Shown here: positions 25,539-33,759 of the stretch, piece after piece
Numbering within the stretch: the first letter of the stretch is position 1
Layout: each line of letters starts with the position of its first letter
Assembly: GCA_029624675.1 (NCBI GenBank)
Contig: JARSSP010000043.1
Coordinates: 1 to 64,000 of the forward strand
Source of the DNA: Candidatus Contendibacter sp.
GTDB lineage: Bacteria; Pseudomonadota; Gammaproteobacteria; Competibacterales; Competibacteraceae
Reading direction: 5' to 3'
DNA: 64,000 nucleotides
The notes under the pieces: generated by a model
Database searches by the model: none
What the model saw: the letters and a program-made list of their open reading frames with translations, nothing else
What the model was told of the DNA's origin: nothing
Program-made: the position numbers and the translations under genes

Positions 25539-26101
25539 CGCCGGACGAAGGGTAACATCCGATCAAGGAATCGATCCCGGTCGAAGAGCTGATGCTTGAG
25601 GCCTAGACCGACGTGCCAGGCCACGACCACAACCACGACATAGGAGGTCACGACATGAACGACGCGGGCGAGGACGGCGAGCCATTCTTGCTTGCCGATG
25701 GGATTGGGCAAGTCCTGCCAGCCAAACAGCTTGATGCCATAGTCACCCGCCATGACGAACAGATAACCGCTCACCGGCAGCAGGATCATGCAGCCGTACA
25801 GCAGTGTCTCGTTCCAGTGCGAAATCGTCCGTTCGGGCGGGGTAAGCGTCGGCGCCCAGCCCGGCAGCGGCGTCAACTTGCGCCAGGCCAGGCGCAGCAA
25901 AGCCAGCGCTAGCAATACCAGACCGATAGATTTGTGCCAGTTGTAATAGCTGCCTTGCGTCAGCCCAAACAGGATCTTGCCCGATCCGATCCGGGTCATC
26001 AGGTTGGCGCCCAGATACTGATACACGAACAGCAGGAAGACCGCCCAGTGCAGAAAACGGGTCATCGAGCCGTAGTGGGTGGGGGAGTTGAGCAGTGGCA
26101 T
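25535..26101 (-). CDS. Cytochrome b561-family di-haem membrane protein
   Basis: 188 residues, four membrane helices. Candidate axial haem histidines are in TRFLHWAVF, NWHKSIGLVL, and the pair HVVTSYVVVVVVAWH near 150-164. The pattern (HW at the first helix, WHKSIG at the second) is that of YceJ/CybB-type cytochrome b561 quinol-superoxide oxidoreductases. It probably passes electrons between quinones and a periplasmic acceptor. Co-transcribed with the adaptor gene through an ATGA overlap. Confidence 0.9.
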   Translation of the reverse strand: MPLLNSPTHYGSMTRFLHWAVFLLFVYQYLGANLMTRIGSGKILFGLTQGSYYNWHKSIGLVLLALALLRLAWRKLTPLPGWAPTLTPPERTISHWNETLLYGCMILLPVSGYLFVMAGDYGIKLFGWQDLPNPIGKQEWLAVLARVVHVVTSYVVVVVVAWHVGLGLKHQLFDRDRFLDRMLPFVRR

Positions 26102-26170
26102 GGTGGATTTCCTTGGGTCGCGTTTGGAGTCGGCGTCGGGTCGCGGCCGAGTAGGCCAGTTCCGCCTGGT

Positions 26171-26650
26171 TCAACCTTCAGTCTTCGGCATCATGTGTTC
26201 CGGCATTTGGACCGCCACCACCTGACCGCGCGCGCATACGATCCCATCCGCCGCGACCGTGGCGCTGACCACCACCTTGCGGCCCTTCACTTCCTGGACC
26301 CGTCCCCGGATTTCGAGCGGCACGCCCATGGGGGTCGGACGCAGGTAGTCCACTTGCAGCGACGCGGTCACGAAGCGAAAAGCCGGTTCGCTGCCCATGG
26401 GCCGGCCCGCCTCGCGATAGGCCGCCGCCGCCGCGGTGCCGGTGCCGTGGCAGTCGATCAACGAGGCGAGCAGGCCACCGTAGACGTAACCGGGAATGGC
26501 GATGTGATAAGGGCGAGGCTGAAACACCGCGACCGACTCCTCGCCATCCCAGCGGCTTTTGAGTTGTAGTCCCTGCTCGTTCAGCCGGCCGCAGCCGTAG
26601 CAGTGACTCAGTTCGGCCGGATAGTAGTCCTGAAAAGCATTTTGGTTCAC
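26171..26650 (-). CDS. PaaI-type hotdog thioesterase
   Basis: 159 residues. The N-terminus LSHCYGCGRLNEQGLQL and the hotdog core (IPGYVYGGLLASLIDCHGTGTA, LQVDYLRPTPMGVPLEIRGRV, VARGQVVAVQ-like end) fit the PaaI/4HBT family that cleaves acyl-CoA thioesters. The catalytic acidic residue would be the aspartate in SLIDCHG. Substrate unknown. It sits 69 bases upstream of the cytochrome b561 gene on the same strand. Confidence 0.88.
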   Translation of the reverse strand: MNQNAFQDYYPAELSHCYGCGRLNEQGLQLKSRWDGEESVAVFQPRPYHIAIPGYVYGGLLASLIDCHGTGTAAAAAYREAGRPMGSEPAFRFVTASLQVDYLRPTPMGVPLEIRGRVQEVKGRKVVVSATVAADGIVCARGQVVAVQMPEHMMPKTEG

Positions 26651-26861
26651 GGGGCGGTTTCTCCAGGCATGGACATTTGAAATTCAACACAGGTTCGCGG
26701 CGCCGGGTTTATGGCGGCGATGTCGGGCGGGCCGCTCGAAAGGCGCTGGCTGGCCGTGGAACAGTGTACTCCTCCCGAAACTTTAGGTTATTTCCAGCAA
26801 AGACCTTACCGACCTCTCGTTTCCACGCTCAAGGTCAAGTCTTATTGTTGCTGGAAAAATA

Positions 26862-27500
26862 GAGACGGGATGCGGTGGGTAATGCGACCAGCGCGGTCCG
26901 CTGCCGGAACTCGGCCTGCAGCTTGGTTTTCAATTCCTCGATCTGTTTGAGTTCGAACTCGCTGATGACCAGCCGCCGCCAGGTCTGACTGGCGCGCGGG
27001 CCAGGGCCGTGAACATCCGTTTCAGGACGGCCCGTTCGCCGAAGGTGTGCGGGATGGTTTTGGTCCGGCGGCGTTTCTCGCCGAACAACCGCTCCAGCAA
27101 ATTCGCGGTCCGAATCCCCTTGCGGTGGGCGATGGGCAAGCGCGGGTGGGCGTGCAGGCCTTGAAATCGTCCTCGAAGCGGGCCACCGCGCTGGGAAATT
27201 TCCGCGCGTAGCGGCGGTGGAACTCTTCGGCGGCGGCACGCGCCGCTAGCGGCGAGAGCGCCTGGTCTGCGGCCAGGACATGAGCTTTGACCTCATGCTA
27301 GCGTTTCTTGAGCACTTTCGCGCCCAGGTTACGTAGCGTGGGGGCCAAACAGCACTGGCGCAAGCTCTGGGGAAAGACTTCTTCCACCGCCCGAATCAGA
27401 CCCGGTGCCCCATCGGGGGCGACCAGCACCGAGTCGTTCATCCTCCGGGCCTTGAGATCGTGCAGGCACTCGCAGGCGCTGGCGGTATCCCAGCGATAGC
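26862..27500 (-). pseudogene. Degenerate IS256-family transposase, C-terminal half
   Basis: Translated pieces on the minus strand match the IS256/Mutator pattern in more than one frame. DSVLVAPDGAPGLIRAVEEV and then LRQCCLAPTLRNLGAKV stand at 27300-27460; HRKGIRTANLLERLFGEKRR then RTKTIPHTFGERAVLKRMF at 27000-27130; ASQTWRRLVISEFELKQIEE at the end. Stops and frame changes break it, and the N-terminal half is missing beyond about 27500, where base composition turns AT-rich. An inverted pair (TTTCCAGCAA 26791-26800, TTGCTGGAAA 26848-26857) lies at its 3' side. It marks an old mobile-element boundary. Confidence 0.7.
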
Positions 27501-27609
27501 AACTTGTAAAATGTGCCGATTTTGTTTCACTTTTCCATCTATTTTTTATGGATTTTCACAGTACCTGCTACTATTTGTTAAGTTGTCTGCTGTTACCGAG
27601 ATGGAGTGC

Positions 27610-28665
27610 TTACCGCCCACGCCATGCCTGGTCATCGTATCGCACCCACGGCTCGATTAAATGAGGAAGTTGCTTGACCCACGGCTCGTAGGACGGATTG
27701 CTGGCGTTGGATTCGTTCCGAGTGCGCTTGAGAACGCTCTCATGTATGACTGGCCGTTCCTCTCCGCGCCCTTCCCATACGCGAACCTGTTGGCGATAAA
27801 GTCTGGTAATCCAATTGCCCCTGGAATCATGCATGAAACCATCGGCGTCCTCGGAAATGTTGACTTCGTTATGCTTGTTGAATTCCGGGTAGATTTTCAG
27901 CCCATGATTGACGGCCATGTGCGTCATCCAGACCAAGGGAATATCGGAGAGACCATGTTCCTTGTATCCACCACCTACATCCGTGTGCATTCCACTGAAC
28001 CAGACTTGCCTCACGGTTTGCCCGGCGTTCCAAAGGATTGGGTGAAACGTTTTCCGCTCATCGTCTATCGCCAAGGCGTGGTAGGCGTACTCCACGCTTT
28101 CGCTAAGCGTAAAATTATGGAAGTTGTGCCTGAATCCAGGTAGACCATCGAGCAGGACGCTGGCTGACTCAAAGGGTAAACCCAGAGCAGCGACCGTATC
28201 AAAACAGCCGATAAATTTGATTTTCGTCCACATCGCGCGGTGGCGGCTCACAAACTCAGCCGCTCTCGCTTTGCGCTGATTTTCGTCGGATATTTGGTAA
28301 ATCTTGTAAGCCCTGGCAATAAGTTCAGGACGGGATTTGGGCAGGATGCCGAAATAATGAATAAAGCTAGACAGACTGCGCACCGTGGCGGCGCCCCGAC
28401 TGAATCCGAAAAGAAAGATCTGATCGCCCGCTTCATAGTGATCGAAAATGAACCGGTAGCATTCCTGAATGTTGCGGGATATACCCTTGCCCCCGATGCT
28501 GCCGGTAACCTTCCTCCATCCCGTACCGATGCCGGGATCATAAAACGCGATTTGATTCGACGTGCGGTCTTCCACCATTTTGAAGATCTTGTAGATGTTG
28601 GTGTCGTTGCCCACACCGCCCTCTTGACCGGTCCCATCGGAGAAAACAAGGATATTTTTCGACAT
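27610..28665 (-). CDS. DUF2235 (Tle1-like) alpha/beta hydrolase
   Basis: 351 residues from ATG 28665 (AGGAG eight bases upstream). The opening MSKNILVFSDGTGQE, the nucleophile elbow G87-F-S89-R-G91, and SGMHTDVGGGYKEHGLSD with the candidate aspartate and histidine are the DUF2235 signature. The family includes the Tle1 phospholipase effectors of type VI secretion. The protein has no signal peptide. No T6SS structural gene is in the window. It is the last gene of a minus-strand group with small envelope proteins and a peptidoglycan hydrolase, a neighbourhood that would suit an effector, but that is inference. Confidence 0.85.
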   Translation of the reverse strand: MSKNILVFSDGTGQEGGVGNDTNIYKIFKMVEDRTSNQIAFYDPGIGTGWRKVTGSIGGKGISRNIQECYRFIFDHYEAGDQIFLFGFSRGAATVRSLSSFIHYFGILPKSRPELIARAYKIYQISDENQRKARAAEFVSRHRAMWTKIKFIGCFDTVAALGLPFESASVLLDGLPGFRHNFHNFTLSESVEYAYHALAIDDERKTFHPILWNAGQTVRQVWFSGMHTDVGGGYKEHGLSDIPLVWMTHMAVNHGLKIYPEFNKHNEVNISEDADGFMHDSRGNWITRLYRQQVRVWEGRGEERPVIHESVLKRTRNESNASNPSYEPWVKQLPHLIEPWVRYDDQAWRGR

Positions 28666-28729
28666 TATGCGCACTCCTGACATTCCGAGAAATTACCCCA
28701 TCAAAAACGCCTTCAACGCCTTGATTCCC

Positions 28730-28861
28730 TTAGTGGTTGAGTGTCTTCACGGCGATCTTGTCGGTTTCTGAATCCAATATTTCGCACTGGTTCTCCCTGG
28801 AATAGCTGACGGGGAACCAACCGACACCCAATAGCAAGCAAAGCTTTTGTTGGGTGTCCAT
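28730..28861 (-). CDS. Doubtful small ORF
   Basis: 43 residues (MDTQQKLCLLLGVGWFPVSY onwards) with a short hydrophobic start. No ribosome site precedes the ATG at 28861. It fills the gap between the DUF2235 gene and the 115-residue gene on the same strand, and an earlier start at 28939 would overlap the latter. It may be a real small protein or chance. Confidence 0.25.
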   Translation of the reverse strand: MDTQQKLCLLLGVGWFPVSYSRENQCEILDSETDKIAVKTLNH

Positions 28862-28881
28862 TTTGAGTGCAGTGTTATGAC

Positions 28882-29229
28882 TTATCCAAGTACCGGCACA
28901 GGGAGCGCCACATTTGCCGCCTTTGAAATAGCATTCCAAAGTACGCCAACTATGGCGTTCCAGACCTTTTCAATCGTAACCGTCAGCAAGCCGCGAAGTG
29001 TCTTGGCGAAACTGAGAGCCATATCTTCAAGGCTATCCAGAAAGAATTGCTCTGTTTCTTCAGTGATCTGTTTGGTTGCAATTCCTGTTGCGACAAAGGC
29101 AGCCTGTTGCGCAATCCCCTTAAGTTGCTTTTCCGAGAATCCTTGGAATGTGGTTACATCCTTTTTCAAAACACCGGTCGCCGCCGCCTTTATTTCAGCG
29201 ACAAGTTGATTAAGATCGATAGATGCCAT
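28882..29229 (-). CDS. Hypothetical small helical protein
   Basis: 115 residues from ATG 29229 with GGAG nine bases upstream. Almost entirely helical: LNQLVAEIKAAATGVLKKDV, then an alanine-rich middle and a hydrophobic C-terminal third (TIEKVWNAIVGVLWNAISKA) that may insert in the membrane. I recognise no family. It starts 19 bases after the stop of the lipoprotein gene, so they are co-transcribed. Size and neighbourhood would suit an immunity or accessory protein of the group, which is inference. Confidence 0.6.
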   Translation of the reverse strand: MASIDLNQLVAEIKAAATGVLKKDVTTFQGFSEKQLKGIAQQAAFVATGIATKQITEETEQFFLDSLEDMALSFAKTLRGLLTVTIEKVWNAIVGVLWNAISKAANVALPVPVLG

Positions 29230-29248
29230 TTTGAAATCTCCTGGTCAG

Positions 29249-29764
29249 TTAGCGTTGCAAGAAGTTTTCATACGTAATCGCTTGATCAAAATAAATGACA
29301 ATCTGCCCTTTAAAAGCTTGCGCTTCGTAGGCTGTGACGCCTTGCTTTTTATCGGTGTCCCTCATCTTGGTTAGCGTTTCTGATACCTTCTTGATTGAGT
29401 GCACGCTAGGCGGTATTGAATCGTCATCATCCATTGGTTTCACGCCTCGTTTCTCCAATAGTTTGTTAATGGTATCGGTTGCCTTGTTCTTTGGCATTGG
29501 TCGCGCGCCAGCTAATAGTGCAAGGGCATCAAGTTTACCGATCAAGGTGTTATATTTGTCTTCGCGCGAAGAGAATGTACTCTTTTCCGTTCCTTGGGAC
29601 GTAGCGGCTAGCAATGTCATTGTCTCCATGCTTACCGAACTCAGTCCGTCAACGACGTTCTTGTCGTAGGGGGGAGCAAGCTGTATCGCACAACCCGCCA
29701 GGGAGAGAAATACCGCCATCACTAGCAAACGCACATGCGACCACTGTCTCATTGCAACTATCAT
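29249..29764 (-). CDS. Hypothetical lipoprotein
   Basis: 171 residues from ATG 29764 (AAAGGAG seven bases upstream). The leader RLLVMAVFLSLAGCAIQL has a clear lipobox LAGC, so the protein is lipid-anchored. The mature part is polar and helical (SSREDKYNTLIGKLDALALL, VHSIKKVSETLTKMRDTDKK) and ends FDQAITYENFLQR. No family recognised. Member of the minus-strand group between the NlpC/P60 fusion and the 115-residue gene. The 200 bases between it and the NlpC/P60 gene hold no further gene. Confidence 0.65.
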   Translation of the reverse strand: MIVAMRQWSHVRLLVMAVFLSLAGCAIQLAPPYDKNVVDGLSSVSMETMTLLAATSQGTEKSTFSSREDKYNTLIGKLDALALLAGARPMPKNKATDTINKLLEKRGVKPMDDDDSIPPSVHSIKKVSETLTKMRDTDKKQGVTAYEAQAFKGQIVIYFDQAITYENFLQR

Positions 29765-29964
29765 GTTGAATCTCCTTTCGTTGGGGTAAAACAAGATTGA
29801 ACTCGCCATCGAGTGCCAACGCTCGGTATGAACCGCACGCTTCCGCGCGTCGACTCCATGCCATGATTAGGCTGGGCTTTCACTACCGGATGACCTGGAA
29901 AATCTGCCCATAGCGCATTCCGACTGGAATATCACCATTCAAATCCAGCTAGAGGCTTTTGCGG

Positions 29965-31056
29965 CTAAAAGATGCCATGCTCCCTAAACCAGGTGGCTCT
30001 GGCAAGAACATCAGCCGAATAGTTACGATGCGCGGTGGGATCATCAACACGATCGATGCCACGCTGTGGGTTTTGGAGTACCTTAAGGATGTTCCCTTCA
30101 CCTGCGTTATAAGAAGCGACTCCAGCACGCAAGAGGCTTGCTTGAGAGAGGTTTACTCCAGATTTCTCTAAGAACTTCAGTTTCTTATACAGTGTCTTGG
30201 CACCGTACAAGATATTTTCCCGCGGAGATCGCCAGTTGCCAGTACGGGCAAACTCGTGAGAATCCCAATCGATTTGCATGAGGCCCCTTCCAAAGCCTTG
30301 TCCATCGGGGGGAAGGTTGCCGCGTAGGGGCGGAGAGCTTCTAGGCTTGCGTTTCACCCAATCGCCCGTGCCAGATGGTCCTTTCGGTTTTAAGAGAGGG
30401 CTTGTTCCCCAGCCTGATTCACGGGAGCCAATACCTGCAATCACCGCAGGTTCAATGCCATATTCTCCAGCGGCTTCGAGTATGAAGGCATGGTATACGT
30501 CGAGAGCACGTAGGTGTTCTTTGAGTTCCTCAGGCGATATTTCAACGCTGGCGATGGGTTCGCTGTCAAGCAGTCTATAGTGGGCGACATAGAGATTCGA
30601 TGGCGCCGTATTCTCCACTGTTCGCTGTTGTTGCCACGATAAACCAGCGGGGCGTATCAGCGCTACCAGGTCAGAGCGCCGTTTTATAGGTCGGATACGC
30701 ACTTCGGCCCCCTGTTCACGCGCACGCTCCACAGTCGTGGTTTCAGAACCGCCCCCACCAGCTTCAATCATATTCTGTGCATCCAAGCAGATTGCAATAT
30801 GACCGATGCGCCGAGGCTTTCCATAGAAAGCAAGACACCCACAATCGGCTTTAGACACAGGGCTTCCGTGCTCAGGCTTTTGGAAGTGCCGATAGAGATC
30901 ATGCGCTGTTTGGTCCCCTACAGGATCAAGTCCCAGACGGGCAAGTAATACCTGCGCCAACCCGGAACAGTCATAAGCATCTGGTCCATCCGCACCCCAG
31001 ATATAGGGTAGTCCCAAAAACGTTTTACAAAACTCGATAAACTCTTCTGGAGTCAT
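29965..31056 (-). CDS. NlpC/P60 peptidase fused to a lysozyme-like transglycosylase domain
   Basis: 363 residues. The N-terminal NlpC/P60 domain has catalytic C30 (DAYDCSGLAQ) and H86 (RIGHIAICLD). The C-terminal half is a goose-lysozyme/SLT-like fold with E213 in GIGSRESGWG, then GRGLMQIDWDSH and a VASYNAGEGN block. Together it could cut both the peptide and the sugar chain of peptidoglycan. No signal peptide is visible, so it would need a dedicated secretion route, holin-like release or lysis. It is the first gene after the decayed integron-integrase region at 31.1 kb and heads the group that ends with DUF2235. Confidence 0.85.
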   Translation of the reverse strand: MTPEEFIEFCKTFLGLPYIWGADGPDAYDCSGLAQVLLARLGLDPVGDQTAHDLYRHFQKPEHGSPVSKADCGCLAFYGKPRRIGHIAICLDAQNMIEAGGGGSETTTVERAREQGAEVRIRPIKRRSDLVALIRPAGLSWQQQRTVENTAPSNLYVAHYRLLDSEPIASVEISPEELKEHLRALDVYHAFILEAAGEYGIEPAVIAGIGSRESGWGTSPLLKPKGPSGTGDWVKRKPRSSPPLRGNLPPDGQGFGRGLMQIDWDSHEFARTGNWRSPRENILYGAKTLYKKLKFLEKSGVNLSQASLLRAGVASYNAGEGNILKVLQNPQRGIDRVDDPTAHRNYSADVLARATWFREHGIF

Positions 31057-31106
31057 GTGTGCTTTCCCTCTTTAGCGGGTATTCGTATGAAAACGATCAG
31101 TTCCGG

Positions 31107-31340
31107 CACGAGAATAACCAATGGTTATGTCGTTTCGGCCTAAGATCAATTAATTGGTTTTACTGGATTTTCTGACAGTACAACTCCATTCGCCAGACTC
31201 TTTGGTCCTGGAAATCCCGCCATATTCGCGCCGTCCGCTTGAAGTCGGATTCGACGCCACGAGGCGCTTTTGAAACTATTGGCATCTTCCATGCCATACT
31301 GCACATGGCGCGGATGTTGTTATCTATTAGAGGGTTATCG
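31107..31340 (+). pseudogene. Decayed integron-integrase start, copy A, with SOS promoter
   Basis: After a LexA box (31161-31180) the plus strand reads, in broken frames, PLEVGFDATRR, then RHEALLKLLASS, then TWRGCCYLLEG. This fits the N-terminal SAM-like domain of integron integrases (R-Y-E-A-L-L, then W-R-x-W-L-R-Y-Y-L-D). The rest of the gene is absent. The segment is clearly homologous, at base level, to copy B at 62.6-62.8 kb, over promoter and coding start. It lies divergent from the minus-strand gene at 31056, as intI lies divergent from its cassettes. Confidence 0.55.
31161..31180 (+). promoter_or_regulatory. LexA box upstream of decayed integrase copy A
   Basis: TACTGGATTTTCTGACAGTA is a full match to the gammaproteobacterial LexA frame TACTG-N10-CAGTA. 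A possible -10 (TACAAC, 31179-31184) overlaps its right end. Integron integrases are classically SOS-controlled through such a box. Confidence 0.75.
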
Positions 31341-31373
31341 ATGCTGGCTCTTTAATTTTGAGCACTGGGACAG

Positions 31374-31418
31374 TTTCAATTTGAAACAGGGCATTGCATA
31401 TCGTTTCAATTTGAAACA
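31374..31418. repeat. Tandem pair of 15-bp palindromes
   Basis: GTTTCAATTTGAAAC occurs twice, at 31374-31388 and 31404-31418, centres 30 bases apart (about three helix turns). The pair lies between integrase remnant A and the end of the spermidine-synthase-like gene. It may be a double operator of a dimeric regulator, or a repeat-element edge. No other gene is seen in 31341-31482. Confidence 0.5.
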
Positions 31419-31482
31419 GGTGCCTGCAAGCGCGGGAGATGGTTGGGCTGCGTCACATGCCCCCAATCGATGGTCGATCCAT

Positions 31483-32382
31483 CTAAAAAGCGGTATTCAG
31501 TAAATTCGATGGAGAATACTGATCCGTCAGAATGCGCGCATTGGGATTCCAGTCGCGGTCGGTCGAGAACAGCGGCACGAGCCAGCCGCCGCCGAAACCG
31601 AGCAATTGTAGTTGCGCTTCCAGCAAATCGGCGTTTTGCCTGATCGCATCACGGGACGGAAGCCCATCCATTTTCGCCAGGACGATGCGGTTTTTCAGCT
31701 CGACCCTGAGATTGTAGAACTGACCAAACACCGATTGATAGGTCGTCGATTCATGGTGGTAGAGGCGACTACTGGAAAAGGTATTGGCCGCTAAAACGCC
31801 ATTCGCGGTCAATAGAGCCTTGACTTCAAGTAGAAAGTCCTGGGTCAATAGATGTTCCGGTATGTATTCATGGTCGAAGGCGTCTAACATGATCAGATCG
31901 TAACGCCGATCGGATCTGCCGGCGCGCTTTATGAAGACACGCCCATCTTCCTCGAAAACTCGAACGTTCGAGCTTGGATTGAAGCCAAAGAATTGTCGAG
32001 CGACCTTGACAACGGCCGGGTCGATTTCGACGATGTCGATCCGGGTGTCGGGCAGCATCCTGGACAGCGCCGTCGGCAATATGCCGCCTCCCAGTCCAAC
32101 AATCAGGATGCTTTTAGGATGGGGGTTCAGATACAGCGCGCCCATCATCATCTTGGTATAACTGAAGACGAATTGATTGGGATCGTCCAGGGATTGGCAA
32201 CTTTGTCGAGCGGTTTGATTGTGGCGAGTGAAACTCATGCATCTCTGCTCGTCCTCTTCATAAACGAGGATATTGCGATAAAGCGATTTTTCGGTATGAA
32301 TGATGTTCATCGCGGTGGAGGGTATGGTCACGAATGAAGCAAGGAAAGCGAGCAGTGTCTTAAACCGGATGCCTTGACACAT
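31483..32382 (-). CDS. Spermidine synthase-like protein, soluble domain
   Basis: 299 residues. After one hydrophobic segment (FKTLLAFLASFVTIPSTAM) comes the polyamine-synthase fold: IIHTEKSLYRNILVYEEDEQ, the AdoMet-type loop ILIVGLGGGILPTALSRM, IDIVEIDPAVVKVARQFFGF and the YDLIMLDAFDHEYIPEHL segment with a catalytic-type aspartate. In many bacteria this module is fused to a multi-span membrane domain; here that domain is the preceding gene, overlapping by 23 bases in another frame. Activity as a true aminopropyltransferase is uncertain. Confidence 0.85.
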   Translation of the reverse strand: MCQGIRFKTLLAFLASFVTIPSTAMNIIHTEKSLYRNILVYEEDEQRCMSFTRHNQTARQSCQSLDDPNQFVFSYTKMMMGALYLNPHPKSILIVGLGGGILPTALSRMLPDTRIDIVEIDPAVVKVARQFFGFNPSSNVRVFEEDGRVFIKRAGRSDRRYDLIMLDAFDHEYIPEHLLTQDFLLEVKALLTANGVLAANTFSSSRLYHHESTTYQSVFGQFYNLRVELKNRIVLAKMDGLPSRDAIRQNADLLEAQLQLLGFGGGWLVPLFSTDRDWNPNARILTDQYSPSNLLNTAF

Positions 32383-33058
32383 TGTTGGAGTTTCCAGGAA
32401 AAATTGTCAACAAACCGATCAACAGGGAAATACCGATCAGGCCGATCAGAATCTGGTTGATCTCGAAATACAGAACGAGATAGAACGACGTCAACAACGT
32501 TCCCGCCGCGCTGCCAAACGTTGAGCAAAAATAAAGAAGTCCCGCAAGATGGCCGCTGAGTCGAGATTGATTGACCAGCAAGCGGACGGCGTAGGGAGAG
32601 ACCATGCCTGCCAGGGTGGTTGGGGCAAAGAACAATAAGGTTGCCGACAGCAGGGAACCGTAACGAGGGTCCTGAACCCGGTCGAAGAGCCAGTCGAGGA
32701 GGGGATCGCCCAGGAAAATGATCGGGATCGTGGCCATTGCGCCAGCAATCAGGATCAACGCCAGCCGGCGCAAGCTCGGGTCGCGCAACGACCATCGGCC
32801 GCCCAGAAGATAGCCGAGCGCTAGCGCCAGCATGAAGACCGTGATAATTCCACCCCAGACATGGATGCTGCTGCCGAAGCTTGGCGCGAGAATGCGCCCG
32901 CTCAACAACTCGATGGCCATCACGAAAAAACCGGACCATCCGGCGATCAGGAAGATGAAAAGGCGTTCCAAGGTGGAATCCTCGAAATAACCTTGGCTCC
33001 GCGCGCTGGCGGCGGCCGCTCGGTGAAACGGTTTGAAAATAGCGCACGAACAGCGCAT
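32360..33058 (-). CDS. Membrane partner of the spermidine synthase-like protein
   Basis: 232 residues with six or seven membrane segments (from LERLFIFLIAGWSGFFVMAI to QILIGLIGISLLIGLLTIF). The phrase MAIELLSGRILAPSFGSSIHVWGGI is the signature of the membrane half of fused MFS/spermidine-synthase proteins. It ends in an overlap with the soluble half, so this is the same protein split into two cistrons, either naturally or by an old frameshift near 32370. The true start is uncertain; ATG 33058 gives a cysteine-rich leader with no clear ribosome site. Confidence 0.75.
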   Translation of the reverse strand: MRCSCAIFKPFHRAAAASARSQGYFEDSTLERLFIFLIAGWSGFFVMAIELLSGRILAPSFGSSIHVWGGIITVFMLALALGYLLGGRWSLRDPSLRRLALILIAGAMATIPIIFLGDPLLDWLFDRVQDPRYGSLLSATLLFFAPTTLAGMVSPYAVRLLVNQSRLSGHLAGLLYFCSTFGSAAGTLLTSFYLVLYFEINQILIGLIGISLLIGLLTIFPGNSNNVSRHPV

Positions 33059-33187
33059 GTCGGTCGATCGGCGGGTCCGCTGGCGGTGGTGTCGACCGCC
33101 GATTCTTCGCTATCATCCCGCAATACGAATCCAGGCGCCGGGCGCACGCGCCAGACCCGGTAAAACGGCTGTTCCAGGGGTGACGAC

Positions 33188-33382
33188 ATGGCGGGTGGTT
33201 GGGGTTGTCCGCATGAACTTAACGAGATGTGCCAGCATGTTCAAGGTCGGCCTTGCGATCCTGGCATGAAAGGCTGCGTGCTGGCCGGACGGTTTCGCTT
33301 CAGCAACGAAGCCAAGAACCGGCCGCCTCGGCCGGCGCGGGGCGGTGGCAAACCCGATTCGACGCGCCACCATGACGAGTGA
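33188..33382 (+). CDS. Conserved small cysteine-rich protein
   Basis: 64 residues: MAGGWGCPHELNEMCQHVQG then RPCDPGMKGCVLAGRFRF. Four cysteines (7, 15, 23, 30) in the order CPHE, C, CDPGMKGC and the GR-F ending form a compact metal-site-like arrangement. I recall the same C-PHE..C..C-PGMKGC pattern in uncharacterised gammaproteobacterial proteins. The start has GGGGTGA upstream. Function unknown; a small Zn or Fe-S protein is possible. It stands alone, divergent from the spermidine-synthase pair. Confidence 0.65.
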   Translation: MAGGWGCPHELNEMCQHVQGRPCDPGMKGCVLAGRFRFSNEAKNRPPRPARGGGKPDSTRHHDE

Positions 33383-33564
33383 TTGACTTTCCCGCTCTCC
33401 ATGAAAAGGGCCTCCGGCTTTCGGAAGGAAACGGTGTGCAGCGCGCACTGAACGCCAGCCGGATCTCGCCCAATCTTTTTGGTGATGGTTGCGGGGCTAC
33501 GCATACTATAGCATCAGTTCGACTTGTTTCAGGGATGGACGCCAACCGCGACGAAGGTGAATCC

Positions 33565-33759
33565 ATGCGCCGAGAATACCTGACCAAACGCCAGCCGACG
33601 CTGTACCTGGTTTACGCCACACCGCTGGCCGGTGGCTCAACCGTCGCCGACACCGTGGCGGCCAGCGACGAGAACGAGGCTTACCAGAAGGCGCGGGAGT
33701 TGTACCCGCGCGACCACTACGACGTGACGGTTTACCTGCAATCCGCTGATGACGATTGA
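33565..33759 (+). CDS. Hypothetical small protein
   Basis: 64 residues from ATG 33565 (AAGGTG upstream), MRREYLTKRQPTLYLVYATP through DHYDVTVYLQSADDD. It has an alternating strand-helix-strand character, with DTVAASDENEAYQKARELYP resembling small domains that feed a helix between two strands. No family recognised. Its end overlaps the next lipoprotein gene by 11 bases, so the two are likely one transcript. Confidence 0.55.
   Translation: MRREYLTKRQPTLYLVYATPLAGGSTVADTVAASDENEAYQKARELYPRDHYDVTVYLQSADDD

Noticed and set aside
28882-31056. Treating the genes below decayed integrase A as cassettes
   Set aside because: No attC-like site is visible between them, so only the platform remnant is claimed.
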